This document shows, piece by piece, positions 1 to 7,800 of a stretch of DNA of 13,327 bases. The position numbers and the translations under genes are program-made. The notes under the pieces are model-generated. The model ran no database searches. It had not been told where the DNA came from and saw only the letters and a program-made list of their open reading frames with translations. The stretch comes from Dehalococcoidales bacterium (GTDB lineage: Bacteria > Chloroflexota > Dehalococcoidia > Dehalococcoidales > JAQTVP01): NCBI GenBank assembly GCA_028707015.1, contig JAQTVP010000024.1, positions 1-13,327 of the forward strand. The letters are read 5' to 3'. Each line of letters begins with the position of its first letter. Position 1 is the stretch's first letter.

Positions 1-2
1 CT

Positions 3-656
3 TCGATTACAAACGTGGTGGCTACCTATCCCAGTAATCCCCTTTGCCTAGGTCTTTACGAACCCTGGAAGCAAAACTGGTATACTGACCAGTCAATTCG
101 CTGTATATACCCTGAACTCGGAAGATTAGTTGGCTATGCAGTAACAGTGGTATATTCGCTACCTGACCCACGCTTTAACCGCCTGTCAATGAAAGACTTG
201 GTAGCAGCTCTGGCAAAATCTAAAAAACCAACCATCATTGTAGCCAAACAAGATTTCCCTCCGGAGATACTACCGAAAGTAGGGCTTTCTGGAGGAAATA
301 TGACGACAATGTTTAAAACCTGTGGAGCTGTCGGATTTGTTACCAATGGTCCATCGAGAGATATAGATGAAATACGCCCCATGAAATTCCAGTATTTTAT
401 CAGTGGTATTACCCCCGGACATGGAGATTTCGCAGTCAGTGCCGTAAATGTACCGGTCTCAGTAGCCGGTATGGATGTTGCTCCCGGTGAGATAATACAC
501 ATGGATGAAAATGGTGCCTGCAAATTCCCGGCAGACAGGCTGGCTGATGTGTATAACAATGTTAAGGAACTTGCCAAAAGAGAAAAGGAGAGTATGAAAA
601 AAGTAAGTTCCTTAAAGAATGCTGAAGATGTACTTAATATGCTAGAGTCGCGGTAA
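3..656 (+). CDS. RraA-like family protein (aldolase fold), 5'-truncated
   Basis: The frame is open to the left edge, so the gene starts outside the window; GTG codons at 15 and 18 are unlikely to be the start because the fold lacks its N-terminal part there. About 217 residues are visible. The central stretch has the hallmark of the RraA / 4-hydroxy-4-methyl-2-oxoglutarate aldolase family: a GG-N turn, then T...A/G-x-G-x-V-x-N-G, then the Arg-Asp pair (codons 357-362) that in characterised aldolases holds the oxo-acid and the divalent metal. The Asp usually found just before the second Gly is Asn here. The family covers metal-dependent aldolases, oxaloacetate decarboxylases and the RNase E inhibitor RraA. 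The neighbours are metabolic enzymes, so a lyase role on a 2-oxo or hydroxy acid is more likely than RNase regulation. This is the first visible gene of a four-gene cluster; 108 bp separate it from the next. The family call is firm, the substrate unknown. Confidence 0.82.
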   Translation, partial: SITNVVATYPSNPLCLGLYEPWKQNWYTDQSIRCIYPELGRLVGYAVTVVYSLPDPRFNRLSMKDLVAALAKSKKPTIIVAKQDFPPEILPKVGLSGGNMTTMFKTCGAVGFVTNGPSRDIDEIRPMKFQYFISGITPGHGDFAVSAVNVPVSVAGMDVAPGEIIHMDENGACKFPADRLADVYNNVKELAKREKESMKKVSSLKNAEDVLNMLESR

Positions 657-746
657 ATTGACTGACAAATACAATGCTACATAAATAGACTGTTAATTAA
701 ATTATTGCCACCAATATTATGTCAATAATAATTTAGGTTTATAACT

Positions 747-753
747 AAAGGAG
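747..753 (+). promoter_or_regulatory. Ribosome binding site of the Ldh-family gene
   Basis: AAAGGAG lies 11 bases before the ATG at 765 and fixes that start. No other in-frame start nearby has a comparable site. Confidence 0.7.
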
Positions 754-764
754 ATTATTGAATA

Positions 765-1820
765 ATGGCAGAAATTAGAACTGTTAATCCCGAAAAATTA
801 ATTGTATTCTCTACAAAAGCACTTATGAAAATGGGAGTTACCGAAGAGGACGCAAAGATAACAGCCCGCATACTGGTAGCGGCAGACCTGAGAGGTATTG
901 ATTCACACGGAGTCGCACACCTGGATCCGTTCTATATTAAAGGATTAAAAACGGGACGTATAAACGCTAAACCGCAGATTAAGATGTTCAGCGAATCCCC
1001 ATCTACTGCAATTATGGACGGTGATAAAGGTTTAGGTTTTGTTGTTGGTTACAAGGCAATGACAGAGGCTATCCGGCGTGCTCAAGAAGTGGGCAGCGGA
1101 TTCATTTCAGTCCGCAATAGTACCCATTACGGTGCCGGAGCATACTATGCCATGATGGCTCTTGACCATAACATGATTGGCATATCATTAACCCAGGGAG
1201 GAAAAGGAATAGTAGCTCCAGGCAGCCGTGGTAAAGGAATCGGCCTGAATGTTATCAGTGTTGCCGTCCCTGCTAAAGAGGAAGTTCCTTTCGTTCTTGA
1301 TATGGCCACTGGTGTTGTTGCCGGAGGTAAGCTGGAAATCGCCAAGAGACTGAATAGACTCATACCAGAAGGCTGGGCAGTAGATGAAGAAGGAAACCCG
1401 GCAACTGAAGTAGATAAAGCGACCGGCGGTATCCTCCCCTTAGGAGGAACGCCACAATTGGGTTCATATAAGGGCTTTGGATTAACGGTATTAGTTGATA
1501 TATTTTGCAGCGTTCTTTCCGGAGGCTTGAGTTCTCCAGAAAAAGAGATTGGCCCAAATGCTCCCGGGCCAAATCATTTCTTCGGTGCGATACGAATTAA
1601 CGGCTTCATGCCTATTGAAGAGTTTAAGCTGGGAATGGATAACATGATAAAGGCACACCATAATCTGCCTAAAGCCCCGGGAATAGATAACATATACCTG
1701 GCCGGTGAAGTTGAACAGATAATAGAGAAAGAACGCCATCATGGGATCCCGCTCCACCCTGATATTATTATATCATTACAGAAATTAGCCAAAGAATTAA
1801 ATATTAAATATGATCTTTAA
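765..1820 (+). CDS. Ldh family oxidoreductase (malate/L-lactate/ureidoglycolate dehydrogenase type)
   Basis: The 351-residue product matches the usual length of the YlbC/AllD/YiaK-type NAD(P)-dependent 2-hydroxyacid dehydrogenases, a fold distinct from Rossmann lactate dehydrogenases. Visible hallmarks are the DLRGIDSHG motif (about residues 41-49, with the catalytic-region Ser-His), the RNSTHYG motif (117-123, conserved His), the PFVLDMATGVVAGGK segment (about 174-188) and the SYKGFGL segment near 234-240 that contributes to cofactor binding. The usual GTNP nucleotide-loop motif is altered to GIGLN, so coenzyme details may differ. Family members oxidise L-malate, L-sulfolactate, ureidoglycolate or 2,3-diketogulonate; the sequence does not say which. 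Cytoplasmic, no signal peptide. It lies in a co-directional cluster with two aldolase-like proteins and a D-hydroxyacid dehydrogenase, which suggests it interconverts a 2-hydroxy and 2-oxo acid in that pathway. Confidence 0.9.
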   Translation: MAEIRTVNPEKLIVFSTKALMKMGVTEEDAKITARILVAADLRGIDSHGVAHLDPFYIKGLKTGRINAKPQIKMFSESPSTAIMDGDKGLGFVVGYKAMTEAIRRAQEVGSGFISVRNSTHYGAGAYYAMMALDHNMIGISLTQGGKGIVAPGSRGKGIGLNVISVAVPAKEEVPFVLDMATGVVAGGKLEIAKRLNRLIPEGWAVDEEGNPATEVDKATGGILPLGGTPQLGSYKGFGLTVLVDIFCSVLSGGLSSPEKEIGPNAPGPNHFFGAIRINGFMPIEEFKLGMDNMIKAHHNLPKAPGIDNIYLAGEVEQIIEKERHHGIPLHPDIIISLQKLAKELNIKYDL

Positions 1821-1906
1821 TAAATAACCATGTTAAATACTTATACCTGATTATAAATTATAAATATGGAGTAATAAAGAAGGCTATGTTGGATACTATT
1901 TTTAAA

Positions 1907-1911
1907 AAGGA
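1907..1911 (+). promoter_or_regulatory. Ribosome binding site of the HpcH/HpaI gene
   Basis: AAGGA lies 12 bases before the ATG at 1924. The spacing is slightly long, but it is the only purine-rich site here. The 103-bp gap before this gene is AT-rich and shows no clear terminator, consistent with co-transcription. Confidence 0.5.
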
Positions 1912-1923
1912 CGGATAATAATA

Positions 1924-2712
1924 ATGAAAACAAACATTCTCCGAAAATTATTAAATGAAGGCAAACCAACCTTGGGCACGCATGTTATCAGTCCCTGGCC
2001 CAGAATCGTAGAAGTAATCGGTCATACGGGGGCTTTTGACTATATTGAATATGTAGCAGAATACTCTACTTATGACATAGAACAGCTGGAAAATTTCGGC
2101 CGGGCTATTGATCTCTTCCCCAATATGTCCTCAATGATAAAAATAGAGGAGCAGTTAAAAGGTTTCCTGACTACCAGAGCCGTTGATTCTGGCATCGAGA
2201 GCGTACTCTTTACCGATTGCCGTTCGGCAGAAGATGTCCGCCAGTCTATCCGCCTAATTAGAGCAGAAACCCCCGATGAGGGTAGTGGAGTCCATGGTGC
2301 CGGCAGCCGTCGAATTGTCCTTGGCTCTAACCCAGCAGAATGGGTGCAGAAAATGAAGGACGTCGTTGTTGCCGTTATGATAGAGAAAGAAAGCGCCATG
2401 AATGAACTGGAAGATATTTTGTCTATCAAAGGACTAGATATGGTCCAATTTGGACCTAATGATTATTCGATTAGTATCGGAATGCCTGGACAGGTACGAG
2501 ACCCGAAGGTACAAGCCAAACAAATGGAAATGATAAAACTGGCTCTGGAGAAAGGAGTTGCCCCCAGGGTGGAGATTAGCGGATATGAACAGGCTGCACC
2601 TTATATTAAGGAAGGAGTGCGCCACTTCTGCATGGGTACTGATTTAGGAATACTGTCTGCCTGGTGCATAGAGCATTCCAAAGGCATAAAGGAACTGCTC
2701 GCTAAAGCATAG
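1924..2712 (+). CDS. HpcH/HpaI aldolase-family protein with altered active site
   Basis: The 262-residue product has the length and TIM-barrel sequence pattern of the HpcH/HpaI class II pyruvate aldolases (2,4-dihydroxyhept-2-ene-1,7-dioate aldolase, 2-keto-3-deoxy-L-rhamnonate aldolase). The metal ligands are kept: Glu154 in the MIEKE segment and Asp180 in GPNDYSISIG. Two other signatures are changed. The usual D-x-E-H after the second strand reads V-A-E-Y (Tyr47 at the catalytic His position), and the usual R-x-P/V substrate-phosphate-like site reads M-I-K-I (Lys73 in place of Arg). Class II pyruvate aldolases cleave a 4-hydroxy-2-oxo acid into pyruvate and an aldehyde. With His and Arg replaced, this enzyme may use another substrate, act as a lyase of another kind, or be slow. 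Between an Ldh-family and a D-hydroxyacid dehydrogenase it is probably part of the same catabolic pathway. Confidence 0.82.
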   Translation: MKTNILRKLLNEGKPTLGTHVISPWPRIVEVIGHTGAFDYIEYVAEYSTYDIEQLENFGRAIDLFPNMSSMIKIEEQLKGFLTTRAVDSGIESVLFTDCRSAEDVRQSIRLIRAETPDEGSGVHGAGSRRIVLGSNPAEWVQKMKDVVVAVMIEKESAMNELEDILSIKGLDMVQFGPNDYSISIGMPGQVRDPKVQAKQMEMIKLALEKGVAPRVEISGYEQAAPYIKEGVRHFCMGTDLGILSAWCIEHSKGIKELLAKA

Positions 2713-2758
2713 CTTGATAACAAAAGACTATCAACAATACTTGAATATTTGTGATTTT

Positions 2759-2764
2759 AGGGAG
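2759..2764 (+). promoter_or_regulatory. Ribosome binding site that decides the start at 2769
   Basis: AGGGAG ends 4 bases before the ATG at 2769. A GTG in the same frame at 2751 has no such site and would put this Shine-Dalgarno inside the gene, so 2769 is the chosen start. Confidence 0.75.
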
Positions 2765-2768
2765 AAAA

Positions 2769-3755
2769 ATGATAAAACCAAAAGTTTTTGTTACTCGTTT
2801 TATAGGGCAGGAAGCGATAGACAAAATTAGTCAAGATACCACAATAGAAGTATGGCCTGAAGAATTACCACCACCATATGAGGTGCTTCTGGAAAAATCA
2901 AAGGATTCCGAAGGACTATTAACACTATTAAGTGATAAGATTGATGCAAATTTGATTAATTCAGCACCCAAGCTAAAGGTAGTAAGCAATTATGCGGTTG
3001 GCTACGATAATATTGATATTACTGAAGCAACCAAGCACCATATTGTTATCGGGAACACCCCGGGGGTGCTCACCGGAACAACAGCAGACCTTGCTTTTGC
3101 TCTGCTTATGGCGGCCGCCAGGCGCGTAGTTGAAGCAGACAAGTATACCCGAAAGGGTCAATGGAAAACATGGGGACCACAGGTATTATTGGGACAAGAT
3201 ATCCATAATGCTACTTTGGGTATTATTGGACTGGGTCGTATTGGCGCTGAAATGGCTAAAAGAGCTCGAGGCTTTAATATGAGGGTGCTCTACCACGATA
3301 AAATAAAACTAAATGAAGTAGAAGAAAAACAGCTGGGAGTAGAATATGTTAGCGAACTAAAAGAACTGCTGTCTAATGCTGATTTTATCAGTGTTCACGT
3401 TCCGCTAGTAGAACAAACTTATCACTTAATTGGGGTTAATGAGTTTGCTATGATGAAACCAACCGCAGTTTTAATTAATACCTCACGGGGTACAGTGGTC
3501 GACCAGAAGGCACTTTATGACACACTTAAGGCAAAACGGATTTTCGCAGCCGGATTAGATGTAACTGAAATCGAGCCGATATCTCCCGATGACCCGTTAC
3601 TCACCCTGGATAATGTAATTATTACCCCTCATATCGCCAGTGGCAGTTTCACTACTCGAAAAAACATGGCTATTATGGCTGCCGAGAATCTTCTTACCGG
3701 ATTGAATGGAGATATACCTCCGAACTGTGTTAATCCTGATGCCCTTAGAAAATAG
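2769..3755 (+). CDS. D-isomer-specific 2-hydroxyacid dehydrogenase (glyoxylate/hydroxypyruvate reductase type)
   Basis: The 328-residue product starts with KPKVFVTR, as in GyaR/GhrB-type glyoxylate reductases. It carries the family features in order: NYAVGYDNID (substrate-domain loop), GNTPGVLTGTTADLAFALLM, the Rossmann GLGRIG dinucleotide motif with a downstream acidic residue (YHD) that usually prefers NAD(H), INTSRGTVVD with catalytic Arg240, DVTEIEP with catalytic Glu269, and PHIASG with catalytic His288. All three catalytic residues are present, so the enzyme should be active. The family reduces glyoxylate, hydroxypyruvate or other 2-oxo acids to D-2-hydroxy acids, reversibly, in the cytoplasm. 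It is the last gene of the + strand cluster and converges on the surface-protein locus. Together with the upstream L-type dehydrogenase and the two aldolase-fold proteins it suggests turnover of 2-oxo-acid cleavage products. 3-Phosphoglycerate dehydrogenase is an alternative, but the C-terminal regulatory domain of that enzyme is absent. Confidence 0.9.
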   Translation: MIKPKVFVTRFIGQEAIDKISQDTTIEVWPEELPPPYEVLLEKSKDSEGLLTLLSDKIDANLINSAPKLKVVSNYAVGYDNIDITEATKHHIVIGNTPGVLTGTTADLAFALLMAAARRVVEADKYTRKGQWKTWGPQVLLGQDIHNATLGIIGLGRIGAEMAKRARGFNMRVLYHDKIKLNEVEEKQLGVEYVSELKELLSNADFISVHVPLVEQTYHLIGVNEFAMMKPTAVLINTSRGTVVDQKALYDTLKAKRIFAAGLDVTEIEPISPDDPLLTLDNVIITPHIASGSFTTRKNMAIMAAENLLTGLNGDIPPNCVNPDALRK

Positions 3756-3781
3756 CAGATATAATATTATGTCAATTTATT

Positions 3782-3798
3782 AAAAAATGAAGATTCAT
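3782..3798 (-). terminator. Weak terminator-like hairpin after the - strand operon
   Basis: Read on the - strand, a 12-base perfect palindrome (ATGAATCTTCAT) is followed directly by six T. The stem is short and AT-rich, so efficiency is doubtful. It sits about 30 bp past the stop of the membrane-anchored protein, in the convergent gap between the two gene blocks. Confidence 0.25.
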
Positions 3799-3825
3799 AG
3801 TTAACACGCTTTTTATTACTACACC

Positions 3826-4710
3826 CTAGTAACGATATTTATTTATATACCAGGCAATCAGGGCAATAGCTATTATACCAGCGGGTATACCAATAACCAG
3901 CCACAAGTTAATTCCATTATCAGTTATATTTTCTGTCTTTTCTGACAATGTTTCATTAATGGTTATATTACTGGATTGGGGTACTGCATCTGCAGCAATT
4001 CTTTTATTATCAGTAACCTGCAGCAAATTAATAACCGGAATACAACTTTTAACTGAGGTTAGTGATATTTTTAGATTAGTAGGAGTATTGCCAATAACCT
4101 CCTGAACGCTAATATTAATGCAATCGTTCCCCGAGCAGGTCTGATATTGCTTGTAGTCCGCTATTCTAATGGCGGCAATATCCATCCCCCAACTACCATT
4201 AATATCAACCAGGGCAGAAAGTAACTGAGAAGCACCTATACTAACATTAACTATAGCACCATTTGCAGTAGTTATGCCGTCTGCGTGGTATACTTTCCCA
4301 CTTATTATCTCTGGCATCGGCGGGAAATCAAGGTCAGGGCCTGTAGTAACAGAGTACATATTGCCATTATTGTTATCAGTTATGCTACCGGAGACAATTT
4401 CATAATAATAGGTTGTGTCTGCAATCAAATTCGTCATGGTAACATAGTGCGTGGTGTCTTGAATTACTCGTCCTCGCTTATCGCAAGCAATATTATTCAA
4501 GTTACTAATATCAGTTCCATATTTTACATGGCCTGGCTCTACTAACTCAGTGAACCAGCTTATGGTAAGGGATTTATCACCCATATTAGATAATTGGTGA
4601 GTTATATCCGCTGCAAATACTTGATTTACCGGATTAAGAATTGTCATTGACAGCACCAAGAATACTGTCATAATAGTACGCCATATTTTGGCATTTTTGA
4701 AGCTAACCAT
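3826..4710 (-). CDS. Secreted, membrane-anchored fibronectin-III-like surface protein
   Basis: The ATG at 4710 is chosen because AAGGAG lies 9 bases upstream and the 294-residue product then opens with a normal signal peptide (basic start, hydrophobic core, cleavage near VFA-A at about residue 34). An upstream in-frame ATG at 4809 would add 33 hydrophilic residues before the signal. After the signal comes a fibronectin-III-like domain of the kind at the N-terminus of purple acid phosphatases (SLTISWFTE, then HVKYGTD, then THYVTMTNL, then TTYYYEIVSG). Next is a beta-domain beginning near MPEIISGKVY that contains GSWGMDIAAIR. A low-complexity linker leads to a C-terminal membrane segment (LWLVIGIPAGIIAIALIAWYI) ending in a basic tail; no LPXTG motif is visible. 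The fibronectin/beta block is homologous to two blocks in the giant protein encoded immediately upstream. It is probably co-transcribed with that gene and may anchor or bind it at the cell surface. No enzymatic motif is seen. Confidence 0.8.
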   Translation of the reverse strand: MVSFKNAKIWRTIMTVFLVLSMTILNPVNQVFAADITHQLSNMGDKSLTISWFTELVEPGHVKYGTDISNLNNIACDKRGRVIQDTTHYVTMTNLIADTTYYYEIVSGSITDNNNGNMYSVTTGPDLDFPPMPEIISGKVYHADGITTANGAIVNVSIGASQLLSALVDINGSWGMDIAAIRIADYKQYQTCSGNDCINISVQEVIGNTPTNLKISLTSVKSCIPVINLLQVTDNKRIAADAVPQSSNITINETLSEKTENITDNGINLWLVIGIPAGIIAIALIAWYINKYRY

Positions 4711-4719
4711 TCCCTTTAT

Positions 4720-4725
4720 CTCCTT
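4720..4725 (-). promoter_or_regulatory. Ribosome binding site of the membrane-anchored surface protein
   Basis: Read on the - strand, AAGGAG lies 9 bases before the ATG at 4710, directly in front of the signal peptide. This decides between the starts at 4710 and 4809; the latter has only a GAGG close upstream. Confidence 0.6.
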
Positions 4726-4842
4726 TTTACCAACGATTCCTGTAAACCAGCTATGGCCACAAATATGACTAACACGACTTAACTCTTCTTCATGACCATA
4801 GCTACACATATTTCCTCAGTTTTTGTTTCCATCTCCTTTATT

Positions 4843-7800
4843 TTAGGAACCAGGGATAGCCCACGTACTGGCGTTAACGCTTTTCAGTAAATAACCTTCC
4901 CCAAGATCGATATTAAAATCGGTACCATATGCCATGTCTACCAGATAAAAATCCCAGCTGCCGGCAGCTGCGTTCCACCAGAATACTTGCGTTATGTTGC
5001 CATCCTGGTTATTTATCTCTCCAGCCATAGTGCTGGCGCTGTAACCAGTTGCAGGTTCCACGGGCAGGGCTATTAGATTCCAACCATCAACCAACGACAC
5101 CTCAGCAGCAATGGATACTTCCACAGCCGGCGCTCCTTCTTTAGCGATATTTACAGTTACGACATTAGTAGCTATGCCATCGGCGCCACCTTGAGCTTCT
5201 ATATTGATATCATCGCTGGTAGTATAGAAGTAGTAGCTCTGGAAATCGGCAGTTCTTACCGCGGCAATATCAATCCCCCAGTTCCCGCTACTATCTACCA
5301 AAGCTGATAATAATTGTGAATTACCAATATTGACATAGATAACGGTACCTTCCGCGGCGATAACTCCACCTGTTTTATATGCTGTACCCGTTATCGGATC
5401 GGGCATTTTGAAGTCTAGACCCGGACCAGTGGTCATTTCATACGGATCATTACTATTGTTATACGTTACCCCACCTGAAACAATTTCATAATAGTACGGC
5501 GTAGCTGCAGTTAGACCGCTTACAGTAACATGATGAGTATCATCTTCAACTGCCTGTCCCCGATCATCGTAGGCCGTGTTGTCCAGACTGTCAGCACTGG
5601 TTCCATATTTAATGTAACCTACCTCGTTATTCGGGCTTGTCCAGGATACGGTAAAGGATCTATCGGTTACATTGGCTACTTGAGGTGCGAATGAAGCGCT
5701 ATATTCTGCTGATAGAGGTACACCCCAGTAAGTCCAGGTAACCGGTGCGGTGTTTTTCAGCAAATAACCATAACCGACTTCGATATTAAAATCGGTACCA
5801 TATGCCATGTTTACCAGATAAAAATCCCAGCTGCCGGCAGCTGCATTCCACCAGAATACTTGCGTTATATCGCCACCATTTTCGTTGATAGCTGCCGCCA
5901 GCGTGGAAGCAGTATATCCTTCGGTTGGCTCAACAGCCAAGGCAACAATATTCCACCCATCAACCAGTTGAACATCAACAGGTATAACTGCCAACGTAGT
6001 GAATCCAAAAGCTTCGCTCTCACTGGTATTACCAAAATTATCCCTAGTGTTTACTTTCCACCAGTAGTCAACCTCTGGTGCCTGAAGACGAATCGAGGGT
6101 ATCCATGAATTCTCACTAAGCCAACCACTCTCTTGAACACCACTTTCAAAGTTCTGGTCAGTACTGATAGTAAAGTAGTATGAAACAGGTGTGCTGGTAT
6201 CAGTAACCGCAGCTGCGGTTAAATTTGGACTCAGTTCAATATCAATTGTCCCATTACCGGGAGCACTGCAGACAGTACCGGTCGGCCCCTCGGTATCCAG
6301 TATAAACTCTCCGCTAATACCCTCGCCCGAACCTAATATGTTACCATCATCAGCAATTACCTTTATTTTAGCGTCAGTTATATAGTGTCCATCAAAATCA
6401 GCTTTAGCATCCCAGCTTGCCGTGTAATGCGTTGCCGTAGAAGTTACCGTTTTGGTCCCCGAATCAGTTACCGTGGAACAATCAACATAGCTTGTGCCAT
6501 TCAAATAAGCAAATCTTACTTCTACGCTGGTATCATCCTCATCTGGGTCATATACATCATATTCGATGCTTACAGTCCCGGTTCCGGTAGTTTGTGATGC
6601 AACGACATTTTCTACTGCTGGTGCATAATTAGGTATCAATGTAACAGCAGGTGCTCCATCTCTGGATGTAGTTACAGTTTCTGACTGAAACCCAGTACCA
6701 TCAGCACTACCTTGAGCATTAATGGTAATGTAATCGCCAGCAATATAGGTATAGTAGCTCTGGAAATCAGCATTTCTTATTGCCGCAATATCGATACCCC
6801 AGTTTCCACTACTATCCACCAACCCGGATAAAACCTGTGAAGTACCAACATAAGCATAAATGATAGTACCCTCGGCAGCGGTAATCCCGTCCATTTTGTA
6901 TACAGTACCTGTTATTGGATCGGGCATCTTAAAATCCAGACCAGGGCCAGTAGTTACTTCATAATGAGCCGCATTATTGTCATCTGTAGTTTCTGCCGAG
7001 ACAACATCAAAATAGTAAGTAGTATTCGCTAACAGTCCGGTTACGCTGACATGGTGGGTATCATCTTCAGTTAATTGTCCCCGATCATCGTAGGCTGTAC
7101 TGTTTAAATTGTCGGAAGAAGTACCATAGCTAATCTGCCCGGTAGTATCCACATTGGTTACCCAAGATACAGTGAAACTTCTGTCGCCCACATTAGTTAT
7201 ATTCATATCGGAAATTTCCGGTGGTGGGATCTCAATGTTGACAGAGGTGCCCGTATAGCTTTCCAGATTTATCGCATCGCCAGTGATATCCGCTAGTTTT
7301 GGTGTATTAGTAAAGTCAATACTGGTTTCCCCTTCATTAGTACAAGTACAGTCAAAAGTAATAGTAGCTAGAGTAGCACCACTCAAATCGGCTGATACCG
7401 GGATTGATCTGCTATCACCCTCTGGTGAAAGCAAAACTATGGTGTAGTTAATAACACCAAGATTGTTATCTGCCTGACACTGGGCAATAAAGTAGCCACC
7501 GTTGTCAGCAGAGTATTTATAATAGTACAGGGTTTCCTCTCCTGCGGTATAATATGCTCCGGAAACAAATGGGAATAGGTCATCGGATGGAGTAATCTGG
7601 CTACCGGCAATAGCAGAATTAGCATCCTGCACTTGCAGCAAGGTTTGGTCAAAGTTAACATTAATTTCGGCAGAGTAGAGTCCACTTACATCAGCAATAA
7701 CAGCATTTAGAGTAATAGTATCTCCCGGTGCCGCTGATTGAGATGAGGGCACCAGAGTAATAGTTGGGATGCCGCTAGCTTGTGGTAACTCTGCCCCACT

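Noticed and set aside
134..577. 147-codon ORF antisense to the RraA-like gene
   Set aside because: The + strand frame has the conserved RraA motifs. The antisense product has low-complexity Ser/Pro composition typical of shadow frames.
2751..2768. GTG start six codons upstream in the D-2-hydroxyacid dehydrogenase
   Set aside because: The AGGGAG at 2759-2764 is correctly spaced for ATG 2769 and would lie inside the longer version. The family N-terminus aligns from 2769.
4711..4809. N-terminal extension of the membrane-anchored protein from ATG 4809
   Set aside because: It has a nearby GAGG, but it would place 33 hydrophilic residues before a normal signal peptide that has its own AAGGAG at 4720-4725.
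7437..7685. 82-codon ORF on the - strand within the giant gene
   Set aside because: It is a shifted-frame shadow of the cohesin-like coding segment, whose own frame shows clear domain homology.
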